Shown here: in pieces, positions 17,684-26,948 of the stretch
How positions within the stretch are numbered: position 1 is the first letter of the stretch
How the letters are laid out: each line of letters opens with the position of its first letter
Origin: Chitinophagales bacterium
GTDB lineage: Bacteria > Bacteroidota > Bacteroidia > Chitinophagales > LD1
Reading direction: 5' to 3'
DNA length: 64,000 nt
Assembly (NCBI GenBank): GCA_019638515.1
Contig: JAHBTS010000006.1
Location: 32,001 to 96,000, forward strand
Translations under genes and position numbers: made by a program
Notes under the pieces: generated by a model
The model's input: only the letters and a program-made list of their open reading frames with translations
Databases searched by the model: none
Told to the model about the DNA's origin: nothing

Positions 17684-19060
17684 ATGCAGCCGAAAAAAAC
17701 GGCAGCGCCAGCCGCCTTGCACATGCCACACTTACACGTTGCCCAACAGGCAGAATCATTGCTTTTGCAGTGTAGTAATGTGCGCAAAAATAATGCACAA
17801 AAATGGGCCGAAATTCTAACCGAAATAGACCTTCTGCTACCGGAAATAACCAATAGAAGCCTTCAAACAAAAATACTTTTTGAAAAGGCACATTACTGCT
17901 ACATGGCAAAAGGTAATTTTCAACAATCTATAGACCTCTGCAACCAAGCCAAAACACATTTTGCCGAAACTGACACCGAGTTTGAAACCACCTACCAAGC
18001 ACTCATGGGTACCAACTTCCACCTCATGGGCCATTACGAAAAAGCGCAACCACATTACCTTTTAGGCATAGAACTCTTAGAACAAAAAGGAGAAAAAAAT
18101 ACCGAAGACTTCGATAGCCTTGCAAAATTATACTACAACACAGGCCTACTGCACACCAACCTCATCAACAAAGAAAGCAGCATAAACTACGTTGAAAAAG
18201 CACTTGAAATTTACACGCAACTACAAAGCAAATCAGGCTTAGCACGCTGCTATAATGCGCTAGGACACCACCATCCAAACTCCCAACAAAACGAATCGGT
18301 TTCCATAGAATACTATTTAAAGGCAGCACAGTATTTTGAAGAAGATAAAGACCTAATTGGCTTAGCAACCGCCTACAATAATATTGGCTATAAATACGGC
18401 ATGCTCAAGCAAATAAACAATGCACTGCAATACTTAGAACGCAGCCTTGCCATTCGCAAACAATTAGGAAACAAAAAAGGAATGGCAGCCAGCTTTTTCT
18501 ATATGGGAAGTGTGCTAGACAGCAACCAAATGTTTGACGAAGCAATCACACACTACCAACATGCCGAAACACTTCTAAAAGAAATAAACAGCAAGCACGA
18601 ACTACATTCTTTATACGACCAACTTTCTAAAAGCTATGCACACAAAAAAAACTACAAAGAAGCACTCCGCTACCACCGCTTATTTGTTCAACTAAAAGAC
18701 GAGATATTCAGTTTCGATTACAAAACATCGCTCAACATAGAAGCCTCTAAACTACTTATTGAACAACAAGAAAAAGAAGCGGCATTTGAACTCCAAAAAC
18801 AACACGAACTATCAGACTATATCCATAAACTCGAAACAGCACAAAACGAGCTAATGCAAATGGTATATATAGCTTCGCACGACCTACGCGAACCCATACG
18901 CATGATAACCAGCTACAGCCTGCTACTTTTAAAAGAACACACCACAAGCCATGCACAATCTACAGCCACAGCTCAACAAATCTGCAACACCACTATGCAA
19001 CTGTGGACAACACTCAAAAATCTTCAACAATCTGTTCAACAAAAAGTAATAAAAAAATAA
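17684..19060 (+). CDS. TPR protein with histidine-kinase dimerisation segment but no ATPase domain
   Basis: A 458-residue soluble protein. The start at 17684 is preferred because the frame upstream crosses a terminator and because this start puts the H-box histidine at residue 399, the same residue number as in the neighbouring kinase. Residues 30 to about 350 are TPR repeats (TAYNNIGYKYGMLKQINNAL, then GMAASFFYMGSVLDSNQMFD). A coiled coil leads to IASHDLREPIRMI, a typical HisKA H-box. The protein then stops 60 residues later without N, G1 or G2 boxes. It could be a truncated kinase, or a phosphoacceptor or dimerisation partner of the full paralogue at 19158. No leftover ATPase sequence is visible in the 97-bp gap. 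Confidence 0.8.
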   Translation: MQPKKTAAPAALHMPHLHVAQQAESLLLQCSNVRKNNAQKWAEILTEIDLLLPEITNRSLQTKILFEKAHYCYMAKGNFQQSIDLCNQAKTHFAETDTEFETTYQALMGTNFHLMGHYEKAQPHYLLGIELLEQKGEKNTEDFDSLAKLYYNTGLLHTNLINKESSINYVEKALEIYTQLQSKSGLARCYNALGHHHPNSQQNESVSIEYYLKAAQYFEEDKDLIGLATAYNNIGYKYGMLKQINNALQYLERSLAIRKQLGNKKGMAASFFYMGSVLDSNQMFDEAITHYQHAETLLKEINSKHELHSLYDQLSKSYAHKKNYKEALRYHRLFVQLKDEIFSFDYKTSLNIEASKLLIEQQEKEAAFELQKQHELSDYIHKLETAQNELMQMVYIASHDLREPIRMITSYSLLLLKEHTTSHAQSTATAQQICNTTMQLWTTLKNLQQSVQQKVIKK

Positions 19061-19157
19061 TACCACCTACCTATACGAAACCTTTTTAAACACCACTCGT
19101 ATGTGCAATAAGAAGTAAAATGTTTTGTGAAGAATTTATGAACTAAAAAACTCTGAT

Positions 19158-20987
19158 ATGGTTAAACATTCTACACTTGCGGTTACCAACCATGCAGATA
19201 GCGCACAAGGAGGTTGGCATAATATTGAACACCTGCTCAACCAAATTAGAGTAATGAACCAGCAGCGCAACCCTGCTGTAAAAGAACTCATAGAACAAGT
19301 AAACGAATGGGCAGAAAACAACAACCACCAAGTTTACAAAACCGAAGCCATACATGAAAAAGCCATCTTCCTCTTTTGGATAAACGGCACCAACGAAGAA
19401 GCCTTTAACCTTGCCCAGCAAGCACTCAGCACTGTAAATGCCGAAGAGCAACCACTGCTTGCGGCACGCATCAACAAAACAATGGGTATGATTTTCTACT
19501 ACAAAGGAATCTACCTAAAATCTCAAGAATACTACCTTAATGCGCTGCGCCTTATGGAAGCGTTTCCTAAAAAAAACGATTACATAATAGAAGAACTTGC
19601 ACGCACCTACTACGGCTTAGCCATATTACACGACCTATCGCAATTCGATGAACTAAAAAAAATGTACCTGGGCAAAGCATTGGAATATGCCTTGCAAAGT
19701 GGCGACAAAGGCACCATTTCTCGATGCTACAACGCATTTGCAGTTTACTACGCCAAACGGAAAGAATTTGAAATTGCACTCAACTATTACCAAAAATCGC
19801 TCGACCTCGCGTTAGAGATTGGCGAAAAAAACATGCTGGCAGTTTGCTACAACAACTTAGGCAGCACACACGTAGAACTCAAAGAATTTGAGAAAGGATT
19901 ACAGTATTTAAACCAAGCACTCCAGTTAAAAAAAGATACCGGAAAGCCCAATGCCATTGGCTTCACACATATCCATATTGGCAAAGCATACTTCGATTGG
20001 GGAAAATATCGCGAAGCATTAGAAAACTTCCTAGAAGCTGAAAAACTAATTTTGTCGGCAGGCACCAAACACGAAATACATACTTGCTACGATTACATTT
20101 CTAAAATATTTTCTGCACTCAACGATTTTGAATCGGCATACGAATACCTCAAAAAATTTATAGAAATATCGAAGGAAAATCAAAACTTCGATAAAGCAGC
20201 AGCCATCTTAGATGCGCAAACAAAATTTGAACTAGATAAAAAAGAAAAAGAAGCCGAACTACTGCGCCAAAAAAATGCAGAAATAGAACGTTACGCCTAT
20301 CGGCTCGAAAGCAGCAACCGCGAACTAAAACAATTTGCACACATTGCATCGCACGATTTAAAAGAACCACTGCGCATGGTGGGCAGCTATGTTTCGCTCT
20401 TAGAGAAAAAACTAAAAGGCAGACTCTCTGAAGACGAAGCCATTTACATGGATTTTGTGCTAGACGGAACCAAACGCATGTACTCGCTTATCAACGATAT
20501 TTTAGAGATTTCAAAAATAAATGTAGAGTCGCATTTTAGAGAAGTAAACTTAAACCTGGTGGTGTACGAAGTTATTCAAAACCTTGCACCCGAAACCCGC
20601 AGCAAAGCAGATATCTTAGTACAATCTTCACTTCCTGTAATAGAAGCCGATCGCACGCAAATGCTGCAACTTTTCCAAAACCTTATTTCCAATGCCATAA
20701 AATACAATAAGAGTGAAAAAGCACGAGTTGAAATTACCTGTAAAAATCACCGCGGAGCACATGAAATTTCCATAGAAGATAATGGCATTGGCATACCTGC
20801 CGAGTACCGCGAAAAAGTATTTGTAATCTTCCAGCGATTACACTCCCGCAATGAGTTCTCTGGCACGGGAATAGGCCTAGCCATCTGCAAAAAAATAATA
20901 GACAATATGAATGGAAAAATTTGGGTAGAAAAGAGCGCACTAGGCGGTTCTGCATTCAAATTTATTGTGCCTCATAAAATAGAATAA
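19158..20987 (+). CDS. Cytoplasmic TPR sensor histidine kinase
   Basis: A 609-residue protein. Residues 1 to about 350 are TPR repeats (ARTYYGLAILHDLSQFDELK, then LAVCYNNLGSTHVELKEFEK), followed by a coiled coil. The HisKA domain contains IASHDLKEPLRMV with the phosphoacceptor at His399. The HATPase domain has the N box (LISNAIKYNKSEK), G1 (EDNGIGIPAEYREKVF) and G2 (SGTGIGLAICKKI). No transmembrane helix is seen, so the TPR part probably senses a cytoplasmic partner. There is no response regulator next to it. It lies 97 bp downstream of a paralogue that shares the architecture as far as the H-box. Confidence 0.9.
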   Translation: MVKHSTLAVTNHADSAQGGWHNIEHLLNQIRVMNQQRNPAVKELIEQVNEWAENNNHQVYKTEAIHEKAIFLFWINGTNEEAFNLAQQALSTVNAEEQPLLAARINKTMGMIFYYKGIYLKSQEYYLNALRLMEAFPKKNDYIIEELARTYYGLAILHDLSQFDELKKMYLGKALEYALQSGDKGTISRCYNAFAVYYAKRKEFEIALNYYQKSLDLALEIGEKNMLAVCYNNLGSTHVELKEFEKGLQYLNQALQLKKDTGKPNAIGFTHIHIGKAYFDWGKYREALENFLEAEKLILSAGTKHEIHTCYDYISKIFSALNDFESAYEYLKKFIEISKENQNFDKAAAILDAQTKFELDKKEKEAELLRQKNAEIERYAYRLESSNRELKQFAHIASHDLKEPLRMVGSYVSLLEKKLKGRLSEDEAIYMDFVLDGTKRMYSLINDILEISKINVESHFREVNLNLVVYEVIQNLAPETRSKADILVQSSLPVIEADRTQMLQLFQNLISNAIKYNKSEKARVEITCKNHRGAHEISIEDNGIGIPAEYREKVFVIFQRLHSRNEFSGTGIGLAICKKIIDNMNGKIWVEKSALGGSAFKFIVPHKIE

Positions 20988-21107
20988 ACTCCGGCTGTTA
21001 TTCTATTTCTATACAATTCAAACTGCTGCGTTAGCAATTCTATTAGCTAAATATTGTTCTATTTAGCTGTAATAAAGAATTTCACTACAACTTACTTTTT
21101 ATCAAAA

Positions 21108-23549
21108 ATGCGTGTAATAAAATTTGGTGGTTCCTCGGTGGGCACGCCACAAAAAATAAAAGATGTTATTGCCATTACAGCAAGCATTGCAGCCAAAGAA
21201 AAAACAGCAGTAGTAGTATCTGCATTCAGCGGTGTTACCGATAACTTAATTGCTATGGCACAGCAAGCCTTGCAAGGCGAAGAGTACTACAAAGCAATCT
21301 ACAAGCAATTAGAAAAACGCCACTGCGAAGCCGTAAAAGCCTTGGTGCCTGTAAAGCAACAGCCGCAAGTACAAGGCAATGTAATTCAACAATTAAATGC
21401 ACTTTACGACCTTTGCAAAGGCATATCGCTCATTAAAGAATTATCGCCTAAAACACTAGATACTGTAATTAGTTTTGGCGAACGCCTCTCTGCCTACATT
21501 GTTTGCGAAGCAGCTAAAGTAACGCTTAAAAATTGCAGCTTCTTAGATGCCCGGGAAGTAATAAAAACCGACTCTACTTTCGGCTATGCAAAAGTAAATT
21601 TTGAGCAAACCAACCAACTCATAAAAAACTACTTTAAGCAAACCACAGGCACCATATTTATTACCGGATTCATTGGCTCCAATGCTGCCGGAGAAACTAC
21701 CACTTTAGGTAGAAGCGGCTCCGATTACACTGCCTCCATTTTTGGCGCAGCACTAAAAGCCACTGCAATAGAAATTTGGACCGATGTAGATGGCATTATG
21801 ACAACCGATCCGCGCATAGTAAAGCAAGCCTTTCCCGTGCCAAGCATTACTTACGAAGAAGCAATGGAACTTTCGCACTTTGGAGCAAAGGTTATTTTTC
21901 CTGCCACCATGCGCCCTGCCATGAGCGCCAATATTCCAATTTGGGTAAAAAACACTTTCAACCCTTCTTTTTCTGGCACGCTTATTTCAAACAAAAATTT
22001 AGATAGTACACTTGTAGTTAAAGGAATTTCATCATTAAACAACATTGCACTTCTTAATGTTGAAGGCAGCGGAATGCTTGGTGTAGCAGGTGTTTCTGGC
22101 CGACTATTCACCGCGCTTGCACAAGGCAAAATAAATATCATTCTAATCTCACAAGCATCGAGCGAACACTCCATTTGCTTAGCCGTACACGAAGGCGATA
22201 TCGCCAATGCCAAACAAATTATTGAAGAAGAATTTCACTACGAAATAAAGAGTGGACTTATAGATGCTGTAGCCGTAAAAACAGATTTAAACATTGTGGC
22301 TATTGTGGGCGAAAACATGAAACACCTTCCCGGAACTGCTTCTAAAATGTTTGCAGCATTAGGAAAAAACGGTGTAAATATTATTGCCATTGCACAAGGC
22401 TCTTCCGAAAAAAATATTTCGGCAGTAATAGAAGCCAAAGACCGAACCAAAGCACTCAGTACGCTACACGAATCGTTTTTCCTTTCCGATAAAAAAGTAC
22501 TGAATGTATTTGTGATGGGCGTAGGATTAGTAGGCGGAAAACTCTTAGATATTATTGAAAAACAGCGCAAAAATTTATTGCAAAAACAATTGATAGATGT
22601 ACGCATAATGGGCATTGCCAACAGTCGCCACATGCTGCTTCAAAACGATGAAATAAAGAATTGGAAAAACACCATGCTCACTGCACAAGATACAAGTAAT
22701 GTGCAGGCATTTTGGGAGCGCGTAAAACAACTTAATTTACCCAACAGCGTAATTGTAGATGCCACTGCCAGCGATGTACCGGTTGCTATTTACGAAAATG
22801 CTCTAGCTTCCAACATAGCCATTGTTACGCCCAATAAACGTGCATGTTCAGGCAAGTTCAGTTACTACCAAAAATTAAAATCGCTCAGCCTTAAACACAA
22901 CACACACTTTCTTTACGAAACAAATGTGGGAGCCGGATTACCGGTAATCAATACGCTAAATGACTTACTCCTTAGTGGCGATGAAATCATAAAAATTGAA
23001 GCCGTAGTTTCCGGTACGCTCAACTATCTTTTCTACCATTTTAGCGAAGGCATGAGCTTTGCAGAACTACTACTAAAAGCAAAAGAGTTAGGCTACACAG
23101 AACCCGATCCACGCGATGATTTGAGTGGAACAGATGTGGCAAGAAAAATTTTAATTCTTGCGCGCGAGTGCGGCAGCACATTAGAACTAAAAGATATTGC
23201 CATAGAAAACTTAGTACCTGCTAAAAGCAAAAAAGCAACATCGGTTGAAGCCTTCTTTACCACACTTAAAACAGAAGAAAAATTATTTACCAATAAACTA
23301 CTGAAAGCAAAAAAGAATGGCAATAAACTAAAGTATATTGCCACTTATGAAAACGGAGAAGCCAAAACAGCACTTGTAGAAGTAGATGAAAAACATCCTT
23401 TCTATGCACTTGCAGGCACCGAAAACTGCTTTAGCTTCACCACCACACGCTATCGCCAATATCCATTAGTTGTAAAAGGTCCCGGAGCCGGAGCCGATGT
23501 AACTGCAGCCGGTGTGTTTGCCGATATAATTAAAACTATAAACAAATAG
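21108..23549 (+). CDS. thrA: Bifunctional aspartokinase / homoserine dehydrogenase
   Basis: A fused enzyme of 813 residues from the ATG at 21108, which directly begins the kinase signature MRVIKFGGSSVG. The N-terminal half phosphorylates aspartate, with tandem ACT regulatory domains near residues 300-450 (NIALLNVEGSGMLGVAGVSG; KMFAALGKNGVNIIAIAQGS). The C-terminal half is NAD(P)-dependent homoserine dehydrogenase, with GVGLVGGKLL near 470 and VTPNKRA near 575. It makes homoserine for threonine and methionine and is probably feedback inhibited through the ACT domains. thrB and thrC are not adjacent. No leader peptide or attenuator is obvious in the 120-bp upstream gap. Confidence 0.95.
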   Translation: MRVIKFGGSSVGTPQKIKDVIAITASIAAKEKTAVVVSAFSGVTDNLIAMAQQALQGEEYYKAIYKQLEKRHCEAVKALVPVKQQPQVQGNVIQQLNALYDLCKGISLIKELSPKTLDTVISFGERLSAYIVCEAAKVTLKNCSFLDAREVIKTDSTFGYAKVNFEQTNQLIKNYFKQTTGTIFITGFIGSNAAGETTTLGRSGSDYTASIFGAALKATAIEIWTDVDGIMTTDPRIVKQAFPVPSITYEEAMELSHFGAKVIFPATMRPAMSANIPIWVKNTFNPSFSGTLISNKNLDSTLVVKGISSLNNIALLNVEGSGMLGVAGVSGRLFTALAQGKINIILISQASSEHSICLAVHEGDIANAKQIIEEEFHYEIKSGLIDAVAVKTDLNIVAIVGENMKHLPGTASKMFAALGKNGVNIIAIAQGSSEKNISAVIEAKDRTKALSTLHESFFLSDKKVLNVFVMGVGLVGGKLLDIIEKQRKNLLQKQLIDVRIMGIANSRHMLLQNDEIKNWKNTMLTAQDTSNVQAFWERVKQLNLPNSVIVDATASDVPVAIYENALASNIAIVTPNKRACSGKFSYYQKLKSLSLKHNTHFLYETNVGAGLPVINTLNDLLLSGDEIIKIEAVVSGTLNYLFYHFSEGMSFAELLLKAKELGYTEPDPRDDLSGTDVARKILILARECGSTLELKDIAIENLVPAKSKKATSVEAFFTTLKTEEKLFTNKLLKAKKNGNKLKYIATYENGEAKTALVEVDEKHPFYALAGTENCFSFTTTRYRQYPLVVKGPGAGADVTAAGVFADIIKTINK

Positions 23550-23625
23550 CATACAAGTACAGCCCTAGCATTTGTAATCCAAGAAACCTATTGGATGCTT
23601 ACATCAAAATTCACAGTTTTGTTGC

Positions 23626-26600
23626 ATGTTTCATCGTGCAACTTTTTTATCTGCAACTGTAAATACACTACTGCTTTTTTTACTAAGCACACATGCATTT
23701 GCACAAACCAATCCATACCGCACTTCAGGCAACACTTTATATTGGAAAAACAAAATGCCTCATCCCGGTTATTGGCAGCAAGATGTGCATTACAAAATCC
23801 AAGCAGATATTGATGAATCAACCGATATTATTACCGGAAAACAAAGCCTTACTTATTACAATAATTCACCCGATACACTGCATGAATTATTCTTCCATTT
23901 ATATCAAAATGCCTTTCAACCCGGAAGCTATTTACACGACTTGCAAATGGCCAATGGCGTAAAACCAAGCTATGGAAAATACGAAGCGGCAAGACAAGGA
24001 ACCACCATTGAAAAAATACAAATTTACAACCACGCATCTGCCCAATCGCAAACACCAGAGATTGAAATTGACAACACTATTTTGAAAGTAAAACTTCTTC
24101 AGCCACTGTTGCCAAACGATTCTTCCGCTATCCATTTTCAATTCCGCACCTTTTACGATAACGGCAGCACACGCAGAAGAATGAAAAAATACAATGCATG
24201 GAATTTCAAACATTTTAATGGCTGCCAATGGTATCCTAAAGTCTGCGTTTATGATGCTCACAGCGGCTGGAATACAGACCAGCATTTAAACCGTGAATTT
24301 TACGGCAACTTCGGCACATTTGAAGTAGAGCTCACCTTTGCATCCAACTACATTGTAGAAGCCACTGGAGTATTGCTAAACGAAGCAGAGGTGCTTCCCG
24401 ATACTCTAAAGCAACAATTGCACATCCGAAACTTTGCTCAAAAAAAGTGGAACGAAAAACCCGGCATTCCTATTCCTTACAAAAGGGGAATAACAAAAAC
24501 ATGGAAATATCGTGCCATCAACGTACACGATTTTGCATTTACAGCAGACCCCACCTACCGCATTGCCGATACCACCATTACACTCAACAACGGAAACCAA
24601 GTAAAATGCGTAGCCATTGCCCAAGAACCACATTGCAGCGGTTGGCAAAATGCACATGAGTATTGCGCGAAAATTATTGGCACATTCAGTCGCGATTTTG
24701 GCAACTACGAGTATCCTAAAATGGTAGTGGCAGATGCTGCCGATGGCATGGAATATCCTATGCTAACATTAGATGGCGGTAAAGACCCTGAATATCGCGG
24801 CCTATTGGTGCACGAAGTTGGGCACAACTGGTTTTATGGCATGCTCGGCAACAACGAAACCTATCGCGCCATGATGGATGAAGGCTTCACACAGTTTATT
24901 ACCGCTTGGGGCTTAGAACATATAGACCAAACCGATACCATAGTGTACGAATGGAACAAAATAAAAAACCGCTACCTACGCCACTTTGTTGAACCACAAA
25001 ACATTCGCGACTCGCGTGTTTATCTTGGCTATGTAATGGATGCAGCCCGCTGCAGCGATGAACCTCTAAATACTCACAGCGACCATTTCAACGGAGCACT
25101 TGGGCAAGGAGGCGGCTACCGCCACGTGTATATGAAAACGGCTACCATGCTCTATAATTTACAATACGTTTTAGGCGACTCGCTTTTTTTAGCAGCTATG
25201 CAACACTATGTAAATACATGGAAAATTGCCCACCCTTATCCCGAAGATTTTCGCAACTCTATTATTCGATTTACCAAGCAAGATTTAAACTGGTTTTTCG
25301 ATGATTGGATGGAATCTACCAAAAGCATAGATTACAAAATAAAGTCTGTAAAAAAAGGCAGCATATCTGAAGAATACAACATCACTTTTGAGCGCAAAGG
25401 CAGCATGCAAATGCCTATTGATTTCCGTGTTATTGCAAAGAATGGAAAAACATACGACTATCACATTCCTAATACTTGGTTCACCAAAAGTACTGCTGCC
25501 ACAACAATACTTTTACCTCGTTGGGTTGGTTGGGATAAACTACGGCCAACTTATACAGCTACGGTTGCTATTCCTTCCGGAATAAAAAATATTGTAATAG
25601 ACCCAACCGAGCGTCTTGCCGATATTAACATGCTCAACAATAGGTTAAAAGGCAATACCGAGGTGCGATTCGATTCGCGCATTTTTCCGCCTCTGAGCCG
25701 TACAAAATACCGTGTATGGTTGCGCCCCGATGTGTGGTGGAATGCCTTTGATGGCTTTAAAATTGGTTTACACCTGCATGGCAACTACATGAACATAAAA
25801 CATAGGTTTGCACTTACCGTTTGGGCAAATACGCACTTAGCACAAGGCGGTAAACCATACTTCCCACAAGAAGAAAAAGGTAAAGCAGGTTGGTTCTCTT
25901 ACCGTTTCGACTACCAAACTACTATTGATAAATTATGGAAAAACGCGTCTGTTTATTTCAGTTCTCGTTGGTTAGACGGATATGAAATGTACCGCACCGG
26001 TTTACAGAAAAACTTACCGAAAAATTTTTCGATAGACATAAATTTAAAAGCATTTACACGCAACAGAATTGCATGGCGCAACTACTTGCTTTATCGCAAC
26101 GAGTGGAGTACTATTTGGGATAACCACCACGGCTTTAATGCCAGTATAAACATTACTGCAAACTTTAATTATGCCAAACAAAAAAGTGGAGGAAATGTGC
26201 GTGCCACACTTAGAAGCGCTACACTTTTTAATAGCTCCAACTATCACTATTTAGAAATTGAACACACCAATACAACCTCTTTTTGGCGCTTAGATTTCCA
26301 CAACCGTATTTATGGAAGAATAGGCACAGGAAATAACCTACCCAACGAAAGCGCACTCTACTTTGCTGGTGCAAACGCAGAAGAAATGATGGAAAACAAA
26401 TATGTGCGTGCACAAGGCTTTTTCCCTCCGCAATGGACAGGCAGTTATGGTTCTTCTACCAATCATTTTCACTATGGCGGTGGTTTAAATTTGCGCGGCT
26501 ACAGCGGCTACTTAGTAGTTGAAAAAGACAATGCAGGCAATACTGCTTTTGCCTATCGCGGCAATAGTGGTTGGGCTGTAAACACAGAACTTGATTTTGC

Positions 26601-26895
26601 GCGTATCGTTCAATTCAAAAAAAATAAACTGCGCGAATGGATAGGTTTAAACACTTATCTTTTTGCAGATGCAGGTATGATACACTACACCAATTCTATT
26701 GGCAAAAACCAATTCTCTCAACTGCGTGCCGATGCCGGAGTGGGCGCGGCATTTACCATAAAAAAATGGAGTGTACTGCAAGGCATTCAACCGCTTACTA
26801 TCCGCTTCGATGTTCCGTTTTATGTAAGCCATGCGCCTGCTACGGAAAAAAACGTACAATGGCGTTTTGTGGTGGGCATCAACAGAGCTTTTTAA
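23626..26895 (+). CDS. M1 family metallopeptidase with long C-terminal barrel-like region
   Basis: A 1,089-residue exported protein with a signal peptide ending near residue 27 (THAFAQ). The M1 core covers about 35-600: GMEYPML takes the place of the GAMEN exopeptidase motif, and the zinc site is H396ExxH400 with E419, the exact HExxH-18-E spacing. Beyond residue 650, where gluzincins normally end, come about 430 residues of alternating aromatic strands, a GGLNLRGYSGY segment resembling the Omp85 strand motif, and a final phenylalanine (VVGINRAF). I infer an outer-membrane beta-barrel anchor fused to an aminopeptidase. It lies alone between thrA and the convergent ileS. Confidence 0.88.
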   Translation: MFHRATFLSATVNTLLLFLLSTHAFAQTNPYRTSGNTLYWKNKMPHPGYWQQDVHYKIQADIDESTDIITGKQSLTYYNNSPDTLHELFFHLYQNAFQPGSYLHDLQMANGVKPSYGKYEAARQGTTIEKIQIYNHASAQSQTPEIEIDNTILKVKLLQPLLPNDSSAIHFQFRTFYDNGSTRRRMKKYNAWNFKHFNGCQWYPKVCVYDAHSGWNTDQHLNREFYGNFGTFEVELTFASNYIVEATGVLLNEAEVLPDTLKQQLHIRNFAQKKWNEKPGIPIPYKRGITKTWKYRAINVHDFAFTADPTYRIADTTITLNNGNQVKCVAIAQEPHCSGWQNAHEYCAKIIGTFSRDFGNYEYPKMVVADAADGMEYPMLTLDGGKDPEYRGLLVHEVGHNWFYGMLGNNETYRAMMDEGFTQFITAWGLEHIDQTDTIVYEWNKIKNRYLRHFVEPQNIRDSRVYLGYVMDAARCSDEPLNTHSDHFNGALGQGGGYRHVYMKTATMLYNLQYVLGDSLFLAAMQHYVNTWKIAHPYPEDFRNSIIRFTKQDLNWFFDDWMESTKSIDYKIKSVKKGSISEEYNITFERKGSMQMPIDFRVIAKNGKTYDYHIPNTWFTKSTAATTILLPRWVGWDKLRPTYTATVAIPSGIKNIVIDPTERLADINMLNNRLKGNTEVRFDSRIFPPLSRTKYRVWLRPDVWWNAFDGFKIGLHLHGNYMNIKHRFALTVWANTHLAQGGKPYFPQEEKGKAGWFSYRFDYQTTIDKLWKNASVYFSSRWLDGYEMYRTGLQKNLPKNFSIDINLKAFTRNRIAWRNYLLYRNEWSTIWDNHHGFNASINITANFNYAKQKSGGNVRATLRSATLFNSSNYHYLEIEHTNTTSFWRLDFHNRIYGRIGTGNNLPNESALYFAGANAEEMMENKYVRAQGFFPPQWTGSYGSSTNHFHYGGGLNLRGYSGYLVVEKDNAGNTAFAYRGNSGWAVNTELDFARIVQFKKNKLREWIGLNTYLFADAGMIHYTNSIGKNQFSQLRADAGVGAAFTIKKWSVLQGIQPLTIRFDVPFYVSHAPATEKNVQWRFVVGINRAF

Positions 26896-26896
26896 T

Positions 26897-26931
26897 AAAA
26901 ATGCCTTGCACGTTGAGCGTACAAGGCATTT
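26897..26931 (-). terminator. Terminator hairpin between the M1 peptidase gene and ileS
   Basis: AAATGCCTTG / CAAGGCATTT (26898-26907 with 26922-26931) extends inward past one mismatch to a TTGAG loop. Read on the minus strand it is followed by TTTTTATT, so it serves ileS best, whose stop lies 18 bases before it. It may act in both directions. Confidence 0.75.
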
Positions 26932-26948
26932 ACAATAGGTACAATAAT

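Noticed and set aside
19061..19157. Residual kinase ATPase sequence that would make the TPR protein a frameshifted kinase
   Set aside because: The gap is only 97 bp with no N or G box in any frame; the next gene starts its own TPR domain.
20988..21107. Possible attenuator or riboswitch before thrA
   Set aside because: No leader peptide rich in Thr or Ile and no strong alternating hairpins or terminator are visible.
23576..23595. ATCCAA / TTGGAT hairpin after thrA as a terminator
   Set aside because: The six-pair stem is AT-rich and has no T run after it.
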